Positions 38,959 through 49,232 of a stretch of DNA of 64,000 nt are shown here, in pieces. The position numbers and the translations under genes were made by a program. Position 1 is the first letter of the stretch. Each line of letters begins with the position of its first letter. The notes below the pieces were generated by a model, which searched no databases, was not told the DNA's origin, and saw nothing but the letters and a program-made list of their open reading frames with translations. The stretch spans positions 744,001 to 808,000 of the forward strand of contig NEEC01000002.1 of NCBI GenBank assembly GCA_002189035.1, written 5' to 3'. The stretch comes from Utricularia gibba (taxonomy: Eukaryota; Streptophyta; Magnoliopsida; Lamiales; Lentibulariaceae).

Positions 38959-40676
38959 TCAGCAACAGCAACAGCTTCTAAAGGAGAAGGGCTTGCATCG
39001 GCAAATTGGCTTCTTGATGCAACAGCTCGGCCACTTGGCGCAGTGGCATCCGCAGCTCGGCCACTTCGTGCAACAGGATCGACAATTTGACCACTCTATG
39101 CAACAGGATTGACAACTTGGCCACTCTATGCAGCAGGATTGACAACTTGGCCACTCCATGCAACAGGAAAAAGACTTGCAGTTAGGCCACTTAGTGCAAC
39201 AACATTGGAAGCTCCAGCAGGATCTGCACCATTTTAAATTGCAACTTGGCTGACATGACTTTCTGACGCTAAAACAGCTGCATGAACAGCAAGGCCGATC
39301 GCAGCTTGAGAAGGGGTTGAGTGTGCAGCTTGAACAGTGAAAACATTTGCAGCCCGAGCATTTTCCTGGCCAGCAACTCCAGCTAGGCTTATTTGTTGAC
39401 CACCTACAGCATTTGCAGCATTCGCAGCTATCTGGCCAGCATACACATTTGCAGCCCGAGCAACAAGACAAGTTCTTCTGAAGACAGCAGATTGCCTGCA
39501 GTGGACATGACGATTTGTTCTTCCTGAACTAACAAAATTTCCACATAAGAAAAGGCAAAATGTGGCAGGAAATGCAGCTAGCACAATGCAAAACAGCCAG
39601 GGAATAAAATTATATGGGGTGTCAGTTTGTACAACCCTTAATCTCATGGTCAAGATGTGGATACATGTTTCCTTAAAATGTTATGAATCCAGGCATACTG
39701 ATGTTGGAAAACACTACATTCTTTCTTATCTCTTCACAAACTAATGCTACATTTCTAGGAAAAAGAGGTCATAGTATAATATTTTATTGCAAACGAAAAT
39801 TGAACAGAATGTCACTAACTTCGGCAGGGAAGAATCTTGAGCAGTATTTTCGCTTCTACTGTCAGCAATAGAACTGTTTGGGATTTCAATACTGGCAATG
39901 ATCTTATTATTGCCCAATGCCTTGGGAACATTGCCCATTGGTTTGGTTTTTATCTCCCTTCTTTCCCCAGGCAATATGCTACTGCCACCGGCAGACTTGA
40001 GAGCATTGAGGTTCTGGCCAGTTTCCATCCCTTGCAACGCTAATGGTGTTTGAGGATTTCTAATGTCTATGCCTGAACTTTTTACATCACCCTTACTGAA
40101 GTCTACACCATGATATACTTCCTCCCCATTCTTGACAAGTTCACAAGATCTCTGTAATTCCTCGGATGCACACAACTCTACTGTCTTATAATCCCTGGCT
40201 AAACTATTTTTCCCAATACGAATACTGAACAAAGAATCATTAGACGCAACACTCCATTCCAAAGATGGTCTGCCGAAAGAGGGCACACTATTTGGGTCAT
40301 AATCTCCAGGCCTTTCCATCACTTGCAATGGAGGAGAATGCATCAAAGAAATGCACGAAGCTGAATTTTCCACGGAGATTCTAGAGACGGGTGATCTTGT
40401 TTTAGGAGACTTTTCTACATCTTTTCCCAATCCATTCTTGAGGCCACCTAGGACTTCAGCTCCCTCATCAGTTGAGGAAGCAGATGATGTAGCCACAGCA
40501 ATGGAAGAATCTGCCTTCTGTGGTAGAGAAAACCTAACTTCTTTATGATTTTTCTGTCGATCCGGCTTGCTTAAACTTTCAGAAGCTGTATTCATAGGTG
40601 ATAACCGCAATGAAGAGTATACAGGCTTATAATCCGGCAAAGGCACGGGCTCTCCCTTTTTTTCTCCATAGTCCAT
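38959..40676 (-). CDS. Uncharacterised plant protein with an expanded Cys-rich repeat tail
   Basis: Two exons, 40676-39820 and 39523-38959, encode 473 residues. Exon 1 (285 residues) starts MDYGEKKGEPVPLPDYKPVY and is Ser-rich. It contains SFGRPSLEWSVASNDSLFSI, a block I associate with a plant family of unknown function that ends in a short Cys motif. The donor AA|GTTAGT joins acceptor TTAGTTCAG in phase to a 188-residue tail that is nearly 29 percent cysteine (about 54). It begins SSCPLQAICC and ends RSCCCC. Part of it is 10-residue repeats of the form EWPSCQSCCI. No signal peptide, membrane helix or G-gamma-like helix is visible, although such tails recall type-C G-protein gamma subunits (AGG3/DEP1/GS3). 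Multiple Cys suggest metal or lipid attachment (inference). The Ala-rich alternative frame of exon 2 contains three stops. Confidence 0.68.
39031..39180. repeat. 30-bp tandem repeat, five units, inside the Cys-rich exon
   Basis: Units start at 39031, 39061, 39091, 39121 and 39151. The third and fourth differ at one base. The unit length is a multiple of three, so it adds 10 codons per copy in any frame. A partial sixth copy precedes it at 39009-39030. Open in the Cys frame, interrupted by stops in the other frames. Confidence 0.9.
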
Positions 40677-41915
40677 ACTTCAGTCAAAGGCATCAACATT
40701 CTTGTACATGGCTGTGTAAATCCGACAAACAATCATATTTGGGTGAAATGAAAAAGGATCAAACAACTATATCTCGCATTGAAAAATTATATTATTCAAT
40801 ATCAAATGCCATGAATTCGAAAAACAAAAATATTAAGAGCGTGAAAAAAAAAATTTGGACCAGGATCAAGCAAAATAGAGCAATCCTAACCTCGATCGAA
40901 GGATTTGATCATTCATAAATTGACGTAAAATCTTCGGACGATCTCCCCTTATGCGTATATACCTATGCTAAAGAAGAACGGGGAGATCGTGAGAAAGATC
41001 CTTCGATGACAAAGTCGGGAAGATTCAATTAGGGTTCTTGGCGAAAATGCATTAGGGGATGGATCCACGGAATGAAGATGGGAAGACCGGAGTTTTCGGA
41101 GGGAAACGATCTTCCAGTGTACGAGGATATTTGGCGCCATTTTGGCAACTGTCTTCGTTTTAAATTGGGCCCAGTACGGGTTGAGCCCATAACCATCATA
41201 CTAAAGCCCACTAAAAGACCCAGATGTCGCTCTTAAACGGGAACGAAGAACAATGCGACTGGGACACGTTATCTGATTGTCTGGGTCTCAGGGGGACGTA
41301 CACGTCGCTCTGCTGTTCTCCGGTGGACGAGAAAAGGGGGAGTGAAAAGTGGTCTTGATTCCGGGAAGATCACGTTATGGCTAGGTACGTACCGGATAGC
41401 TTTTTTTTTATTTCTCCCCGGTGACCCATGCTTTCTCTGTGTGTGGTTTTTACTGATCGGGATCGCGGCTCTTCGTTTCGTGTATTCTGTCTGAATTGTT
41501 TTTTTTTCATATTTCTGAATATTGATCACGTATTTTATTACTTTTAGACATCTGCGAGTGTAGGAATCTCCTTTGTTTTGTCAGAAATGTGGTTGTTATC
41601 TTGTCGTTTTATTCTAGTGTAGTTTTCTTGTCTTTAATCGTCATATCTGTGGCTTTGAATGTTTCGATTTTTGCGTATCTGTCTGCTCCGACGTATGACA
41701 ATTTTGGCTGCTGAGGTTTTTCCTATTTTTGGCTTCTAAATCAGGAAGGGGAACATAGTTCCCTCCATCTCTTTAAGCTGTATTTTGTGAAGTTTCTTTC
41801 GAGTTGTTTTATGAAACATCTACTTTTATATCAGGTTCAGCGCCGGAATGTGGTAAGAGATTTTGTTGCAGAATTATCGTGGAGACATGCAATCAACTTG
41901 TTGAAATAGAACTGG
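40677..41915. promoter_or_regulatory. Divergent upstream region between the Cys-rich gene and MRS2
   Basis: 1.24 kb between divergent starts. It contains TTTGGCGC at 41130-41137 (matches the E2F consensus TTTSSCGC) and a TTAGGGTT telo-box-like motif near 41030. Positions 41400-41850 are T-rich and likely the MRS2 leader with an intron. Functions are inferred from motif matches only. Confidence 0.4.
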
Positions 41916-43670
41916 ATGGCTCGACCCGAACCTCCACCTCGTGGTTCTTTTCCCGCTTCCATTAACTCTTCGAAACAATGTGCAGATGGGAATAGTGTTC
42001 AACACCCGTTTGTGTCTGGGTTTCCAGGGTTGAAGAAAAGAAGTCACACTCATGGAAGTCGGTCTTGGACATTGATTGATCCCAAGGGGAACTCAAAAAT
42101 TGTGGAGCTGGATAAATTTTCCGTCATGAGACGTTGTTCTCTGCCCTCCAGAGATCTCAGACTTTTGGATCCATTATTTATCTATCCTTCTACCATTCTG
42201 GGTCGTGATAAGGCAATTGTTGTCAGTCTTGAGCAGATTAGGTGCATAATCACAGCTGATGAGGTTTTATTGAAGAACTCCTTGGATGGGTGTGTAGTGC
42301 AATTCCAAACCGAACTATGCAAGCGCCTTGAAATATCGAAAGAGCACTATGGTAAGATGGAATTATAGGTACGTTTTCCTTTTTTGTTAATGGAGATGCT
42401 GAAATGTAATGGCTGCAGACTTCGGTTCTGTATGTGGTATTGCACGAGAATGTGTTTCGATGTCTAATAATTGCCCTCACTGTATTCTATGTTGACTCAG
42501 ACGATCTACCTTTTGAGTTCAAGGCTTTAGAGCTGGCTTTGGAACTCACATGCACCTCCCTGGATTCACAGGTGTTTAGTTATCTTCCTTCTCTTTTATT
42601 TACCGTGTTGAGTTAAGATTTTTTTCAATTTTATGCATAATACACATCTAGAAATACACGCTAATGGCTCCTCACAAGGCCTAAACACATACATGCTTAT
42701 GGATTGACTGAATGTAGGTCAAACAATTTGAGCTTGAGATTTACCCTGTTCTTGACGAGTTGGCAAGATCAATAAGCACACTCAATCTGGAACGCGTGCG
42801 TAGATTTAAAGGCCACCTCCTAGCCTTAACTCAGAGAGTACAGAAGGTAAGGTGTTGAGATAGGAGGCGCATATGCGAATCTGAGGGTTATTTAATGAAA
42901 TATTTTCAAACTTCAGGTTTGTGATGAAATAGAACAGCTGATGAATGATGATGGAGATATGGCAGAAATGTACTTAACCAAGAAGAAGGAAAGAAGGGAC
43001 AATGCCACAAATGACAATTTATCCGAAGAATTCAGTGATACACTGGAAAACTTCAAGTTTTCTTCAAGATCTGCACCTGTTTCCCCAGTAGGGTCATCTA
43101 CTGGAAAGAAAAGATATCAGAGGGCTTTCAGCAATATCTCCACCAAAACCTTCTCAAGCTCATCTGGTGATGAGAATATTGATCAACTGGAAATGCTGTT
43201 GGAGGCATACTTCGTCCTTGTGGACAGCACGCTTCACAAACTGTTATCGGTAGGAAAATTATCCCAATTGATTAGTTTCAGTCGTTCTTCATCATGCATT
43301 AATTCCATTTTCTTCAATGCAGCTCAAGGAATACATTGATGATACTGAAGATTTAATCAACATAAATCTGGTACTGATCATTGATATGTTTTTGCGTCTC
43401 TTACGGTGACTCTCTGGCTAACACATATTGTTGCAACAGGGAAATGTTCAGAATCAGTTGATACAATTTGAGTTACTCCTTACAGCAGCTACCTTTGTGG
43501 TTACTGTGTTTGCTGTTGTCACTGCAGTTTTTGGTATGAACTTCGAGGACCCTGTGTTTAATGACGCATCAACATTCAATTGGGTGCTCATAATTAGTGG
43601 AGTATTCTGTGGAATAATGTACTTCGGATTCTTGATTTATTTCAAGCATAAAAAGGTCATTCCTTTGTAG
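41916..43670 (+). CDS. MRS2: MRS2-type magnesium transporter (CorA superfamily)
   Basis: Mg2+ channel of the CorA/MRS2 family. Six exons: 41916-42351, 42501-42571, 42718-42846, 42917-43249, 43323-43370 and 43440-43670, encoding 415 residues. The long soluble N-terminal part has LDKFSVMRRCSLPSRDLRLL, ALELTCTSLDSQ, LDELARSISTLNLERVRRFK and QLEMLLEAYFVLVDSTLHKL, all standard for plant MRS2. Two C-terminal helices follow, roughly residues 350-370 and 383-403, with the pore signature GMN at 371-373 in VFGMNFEDPVF. The protein ends in a Lys/His-containing cytosolic tail (KHKKVIPL). All phases agree and no lesion is seen. No plastid transit peptide is obvious, so a vacuolar or ER/plasma-membrane member is more likely (inference). 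Convergent with the phosphatase gene, 258 bp apart. Confidence 0.94.
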
Positions 43671-43928
43671 ACTGCATCTTTTTCAACCTTCACACGAGCG
43701 GTTGAATTTGCAAGATTCGTATTCCTATTTGAAGCTGGTTCTTTTGATTGTTGCATGTTCAGTGAGATCACTTGCCACCTGATACATTGACTGCATAAAG
43801 CACACTTGCAGGGGGACACAAAATGCTCCCCAAAACACCTCCTTGTTGCAGGAGGCATTTGGAAATATGCAAAACATCAGCATGTTTCCGGAGAGACGCT
43901 GCATGAGTCCTAGTGGATGAAACTAGAC

Positions 43929-46718
43929 TCATGAGGCGAGTGTCATCCGAGGACAACTATCCGGGACACAGTCTATTATGTCTCGGTAGTCTCGGCTGAT
44001 CCTGAATGAATCATATGTCTTCCCATCACTGCTCTTTTTGTACTCAAACAACAGGTTTGAGTGATCAAATGCAGTCAGCTTGACAAACCCATAGTCAAAA
44101 TCTCTGTAGATGCTCCAGCTTGGTTTCTGAGGCAGGAATGGCGTGAGGCTAGCTCCACCGCCCCCAACAACAACATGAATCGTCCCATTCAAGCTGCCCA
44201 GGTACCTGTTCTTCTCGTTGTTTGTGCATATATTCTGCGGCAAAGCGGTGCACCCTTCTGAATCCAAGAAAAGTGAGATGGAACTAGAGGGAGCCGGTGA
44301 TGAGGGACAGGTTACCTGGTAAATCGGACAAGTCCTTTCGTAGGAGTGAACATGACCAAACAAAGCAATGTCGACTCTATACTTCTGCCAGAGTTTTTGC
44401 AGTTCTCTACCCATTGGCTCCCCGAATGATCCTTGAAGTGCATAGAAGTCAGCAGAAGAATACCCCAATACCCGATGCGCGAGGAAGATGAGCCAAGGCT
44501 GTTTCTGCCTGTCGACAGATGCGAGACAGTGCTCGATGAATTCATATTGCTCAGTTCCTTCTCTCCAGTCATGCTCCGAATCCGCGATACAGAAACGAAA
44601 CATGCCATAGTCAGTGGCATACCTGCAAACAGAAGCAACTCATTCAGAATGATCATGCAGATGAACCATGTCAATGTACAACAGTTGGGGGCTTCAGCAA
44701 TGATAAACCAGAATCAGTGTACCAGAATTTTGCCCTGTTTTCAGCAGGGGTGAAGAACAACGTTTCTGCTGGAACTCCACATTCTCCACCGGAGTCATTA
44801 TTCTCATAGAAGGAGCCAGTACCAGGCCAGTCACGCTCATGGTTGCCACTACAAAGCAAACTCAGATTAACTAACCAGAAGAAGGTGAAGCAGACTACAA
44901 AGGCTTCCTGCTTGAACCTGCAAGATAGATACCTTGCAATCATGTATGGAACTCTAGAAGCGATCGGCTCGACTTGTGCTGTGAACTGATCCCACTGTGA
45001 AAGATAACCATTTGCATAACAGATATCTCCGATGTGGAAGACGATATCATAACTCCCCAAGCTGTCAATAAGCTGCTTGGTAGTGTTGAGGGCACCTCTT
45101 TGAAAATTGTTGTACTCGTTTGAACCATCATACTCATCCTGCAGTTGAAATGAACAATCTTAGCATCCGATACGACAACTCTTTCGAAAAAATTGAGCTC
45201 CAACCCAATGCAAATGGAGTTCCAAGCACAACCAGTAAAGGCTAAAAACCACACTGTAAAAGGAACGTCACCTTCCCCATATCACCAAAAATGATGACAC
45301 GCTGCAATGAGTCTTGACCGGGATATGGCGAAGCTTTGAAATGGTATATATCACTCAGGATGTCAGTGCCATTAGCCAACTTATGGCCAACTTTGTAAGT
45401 GTACCTGATGAATCATGAAGCATATTAGAGATGGTATGAAAGGATGATCTAATTGCCATGTACAGGATAAATCATACACTCTATTAGGCCATAGTTCCTT
45501 CAAAAATCCGGTATGGATGAATCCGGGATCTCGCCATCCGACTGTTCTCGCAGGTGCTCCTGTAAATGGAGACAAAACTTCAGATGCACATTCTGGAATT
45601 TATCTTGCTTCAAGTGAAAAGAGAAGGCAGGCGTACCACACATGGAATTGCGGTCGAATGTAAGAGTAGCAGCATAAGAACGCTTCTGCTCTCCACCCTT
45701 CAGGCCCCACTCAACGAAGGGCTCTGCTTCGTTGATGTCATATCCACTGGTCCATGTTACAGTCATCTGATCATATATTCAAGTTTGAGATGCTCAAGTT
45801 TCTCAATGATGAGGTGCTGTGTAGTGGAAACTAAATCTCAACCTCATTCCACTCCTTTCCTTGAGCCAGACGAGGATACAGGGGAGCATCCGGATATGCA
45901 AAGGAAACTGAATTTGATATAGCAACCAGTTTTGGCTGCAAAAAAGAAGTTGAAGTCCAGCATCGAACAGCAGGAAATCGAAGTTTAAGGCAATTTTTCG
46001 TATAGCCCACAATACTCACGTTTGATAGACCTCCAGAAAACAGAGCAAAAGAAAAATCTGATCTCTGGTTAATCAACTGAAGTTTTAAAGACCCCTTGCC
46101 TGTGTCTTTATAATTCGGATTGCTGAAATTGGCAAACTGGTACTGCAGAAACATAGAGGTATGCATTAAAGCTAAACTTTATGCAAGAGTGAAAAACTTA
46201 AAACTCAAGCAAAATGGATGCCCACAAAACCTTGATAGGAGCAGTACATAAATATGGTGCTCCAGCTCTTGGATTTTCCGGGAGGCAGACGGATGAACTG
46301 AACAAGGACGTGAATCTAAACCAACTGGGAAAACCTAAGCAGCATAACATCATAGACTTGGTCGTGTAATCACCTGAAGTTGGCCGGAGAAAATACACCA
46401 ATCCAATCATCGATGGAAGGTTTTGAGGTTCCATACTCCAAAGTAACCCATTCATTGTATTCTCCCTGAAGAAAGCACGAGCACGAGCCGGAGATGCAAT
46501 CAGACGGCTATAAAGATGCTGAATTCAGATAAACACGAGACACTTACGTAGGCTCCTAAAATAGATGGAGAAGCATCGATAAACGACCTCTCGTCTAAAG
46601 ATATAACCGTCTTCTCAACAGCAATCCTCGAAAGGGGCTGAACTCCATGTGATTCCACGTCTTTGAACCCAAAAAGCAGACCCAACAGAACCACCAAGAG
46701 GTTCAATCGAACTCTCAT
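43929..46718 (-). CDS. PAP: Purple acid phosphatase (PAP27/PAP1-like, large-subunit class)
   Basis: Secreted binuclear metallophosphoesterase. Twelve exons: 46718-46548, 46465-46374, 46315-46231, 46142-46020, 45935-45843, 45766-45637, 45559-45478, 45404-45272, 45138-44933, 44848-44723, 44622-44316 and 44234-43929. Total 617 residues. A signal peptide lies at the start (MRVRLNLLVVLLGLLFGF). A fibronectin-like N-terminal domain (WVTLEYGTSKPSIDDWIGVF) precedes the phosphatase core. The metal ligands are all present: FGDMG, GDICYANGY, GNHERDW, AHRVLGY, and FGHVHSYERTCP. The C terminus contains VVVGGGGASL and SWSIYRDFDYGF. Several NxT/NxS sites fit secretion. The group also contains nucleotide pyrophosphatase/phosphodiesterases, so the substrate is open. 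The acceptor ten bases before the ATG implies a spliced leader. Confidence 0.94.
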
Positions 46719-47559
46719 GGCGTTAAACCTGAAATTAAAAAAAATACAGGACATATTAGCAGAAAGAAGAATGAACTTAACCCAGTTTCGATCAAATGGG
46801 TACACACAGAAAAACAGTCACAAAAATTGAACTCAAAGGCTCCTCTCTCTAGTGAACACCAATTCAGGAATCTGAGCACGCGATAATTTGGCAGCCGAAA
46901 TTGCGCAAACCCTGCGGAATAACTGATCTTTTTTACCCCCATGACGACAAAAGAAAAGCGTCACCATTAACATACAGAAAAAAACAAAAGCATTCAGAAA
47001 AGGCTCAAGAAGCAAGAAACCACCCTTTCCAACTTCGGTTGGGAATGGATAACGTCACATTCATTACCAGTTCATGATCTACGAGACCCCCAGAAACAGC
47101 GAGTACCATCACCATAAGGCAATGCAACTATATACATACATATATAAGTGCACAACCGGAGCTTGGGCTACAGCCACACGTCATGTTGAAAAGAAACGGG
47201 AATATCCAGGGAACATTCCAATGACTTTCCGTTAAAAGTTCCAGTACATGTCGTAAATGAGTTTGAAGTTACCAAAAAAAAGTTCACCTTTAACGGCTCT
47301 TCAGTCAAGTCTCGTGCTTGAATTGAGTCAACTCAGGTTGATTGACTAAAAAAGCATTCTTTTTTAATCGGGAATGTTCAGTCTGTCACCATTTCACTTA
47401 AGTGCTACGACAAAAAAAAAACTGCCATGTCATACTCAAACTTCACACTTGATGGAATAAGCACTACTTGTTCACATATTGGACTCTCAAGCAAGGGTAT
47501 ATGAAGACTGTCCAAATGCCATGGTGATGTCTTGAGGTTCGACATTCTGTTCAAGCTGA
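46719..47559. other. Intergenic: phosphatase leader and promoter
   Basis: A leader intron ends at about 46729, so a non-coding exon lies near 46900-47100. The remainder up to the erlin remnant has no recognisable feature. Confidence 0.45.
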
Positions 47560-48073
47560 ACATCTTGAAGCGAAGCTCCCGAGCGGCCTCAATTAATTTG
47601 AGTTCTAAGTACTGAGAAGTAAGCTTCAACTAGTTCGCCTCCGCTTTCATTGCCCTGGGACAACAGTAATATTAATTAGAATCTCTAGTTTTTAAACGGG
47701 AAACATAAACAGGAGCATCATTAATCAACATAAAGGGTATGTACGAAATGATGGATGGTACCCACATTTTCATGGGAAAGTGGTTCATTATGTCAACTCA
47801 ATTTAACACACGAACTCCAATGATTCAGTACCACGAGAAAAAACATAGCATGTTTACCTAGAGTAAGAAGCATCAACCAATCTCTTGTCCCTGGCCAAAG
47901 ACACTTCATCAGCAATTTGCTCCTGCCTCTGTGCACTTCCTTCTTCCATCATCTTCTGCTCCATTTAGATTTGGCTAAACTGGGCATGTTTTTCAGCTTC
48001 AGTTATTGCAATCATTTTCTCTTGTCTCTGCCTCCTTCTCAGCAACTCTTTGCCTCTCAATAGCAACCAAAAC
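47560..48073 (-). pseudogene. Erlin-like (SPFH/prohibitin family) pseudogene fragment
   Basis: Two remnants match the C-terminal half of plant erlins, which are ER membrane lipid-raft proteins. Exon-like block 48073-47858 has VLVAIERQRVAEKEAET, then a one-base frame change, EKMIAITEAEKHAQFSQI, a stop (TAA), and MEQKMMEEGSAQRQEQIADE with SLARDKRLVDASYSR. The second block starts at 47654 with AMKAEAN, a stop (TAG, where the family has Lys), and LKLTSQYLELKLIEAARE, then loses similarity near 47560. Both blocks keep GT/AG splice borders (acceptor at 48075-48074, donor at 47857-47856, acceptor at 47656-47655), so this is an unprocessed copy, not a retrocopy. The N-terminal SPFH exons are absent upstream. 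The lesions are not in G-runs, so this is real decay. Confidence 0.8.
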
Positions 48074-49232
48074 CTATAAAAAATCAGATAATGCTTTCGA
48101 CATTTTGAGGGAGAGTTCGATATGCTCTGATCAAATATGTCCGCCAGAGTAAATTGGAAAGGCGGGTGCACTGATGATCAGTGGTGGAACGTCACCCGGG
48201 TCAGGCAGGTTTCTGGATCTTCCTTATTTTTCTAAGAAAATAAATTAATGGTAGTATTAATTATCTTATTCAAAGAGTTTTTTTGAATTTAAGATATGAC
48301 ATTTGAATCATGTACTGCTCTGGGATGAAGATGCGATGATCTCAAAAATTTAGGCATCTCAATCCCGAGTCAATTCGTTCATGAACAATCAAAATCATCA
48401 AAGAAAATGTAAAACAAGATAGGAATCGAACCTGTCACAAATTAATTGGCAAAAGAAATCTATGCCTGAACCAGCCGAACATCAAGATCGAGAATAACAA
48501 ATGAAACAAGTCGTCAAGATGCTCGGAGAATATTTTTACCATAATAGCGATAGACGCGAAGATCACCACAACGGCGACACAGAAGAGAGATTCCAGTACC
48601 CTTCCCGGTGGTGGATTCCTCTCCGGCTGCCGTGGGGGCCGCGCTCCTCGTCTCCCCTTCGAGGAGCTCCATCTCTCAGCTACAAACCGACTACTCCGGA
48701 GTCCAGTGTAATACTCTCCCTCTTACATTCGTACCCAAAGCCGGGGTCCCACCGCAGTATAAGGTATTATTATATAAAATACAAACAAATTACGATCAAA
48801 CCGGCCGGCCGGCCACATCGTACGGACCGTTGCCATCAACCGATTTCGTTGCATGTACCAAAAAGAGAAAATTAATAAAGAAATAAACAGTTCTACAATG
48901 TGTTTTCCGTATAAATGGCCTACTCAAGAGCAGGAGCTAACAAACAACACTTGCAGAAGAGAATCAACGAAAAGAATGAACTAACCAAAAGCTAAGAAAC
49001 TTTCTTTACCTTTGAACTGTGCTACTGAAGCAACAAGAACCCTATTCCGCAACTGCCAAAATTTTCCCTGACTTCATTCAGTCATCTCCCTCCAAGAAAA
49101 ATGGTCTGGGCGTTGCATGTTTGCGCTCTGGTTACCATGGACTGTTGGTATTGATATCGTGGAAAAGAGCAGCAGCAGAAGGATAGCAGAAAAAGGAGTG
49201 TGGTGCGGGTGGGAAGCTGGAAATGAGAGGGA
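48074..49232. other. Intergenic between the erlin remnant and the PMT-type gene
   Basis: Includes a GC-richer island at 48580-48770 with a 92-codon open frame (plus) that I do not recognise, and 3' flank of the methyltransferase gene from about 48900. No other feature. Confidence 0.4.

Noticed and set aside
38951-39109. Gln/His-rich plus-strand frame across the tandem repeat
   Set aside because: Interrupted by TGA in the repeat units and without a partner exon. It is a by-product of the repeat.
38959-39523. Type-C G-protein gamma subunit (AGG3/DEP1/GS3)
   Set aside because: The Cys-rich tail with KWPSC motifs is similar in style, but the joined exon 1 has no G-gamma-like coiled helix and instead carries a different, family-like block.
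39234-39653. 139-codon Ala-rich minus-strand frame overlapping the Cys-rich exon
   Set aside because: It ends in TAA and its continuation through the tandem repeats meets two more stops. The repeat differences are silent in the Cys frame instead, and only the Cys frame joins exon 1 in phase with good splice sites.
48411-48450. B-box-like GGTTCGATTCC (minus strand) suggesting a second SINE or a tRNA
   Set aside because: No A box at a suitable distance and no foldable arms; single motif match only.
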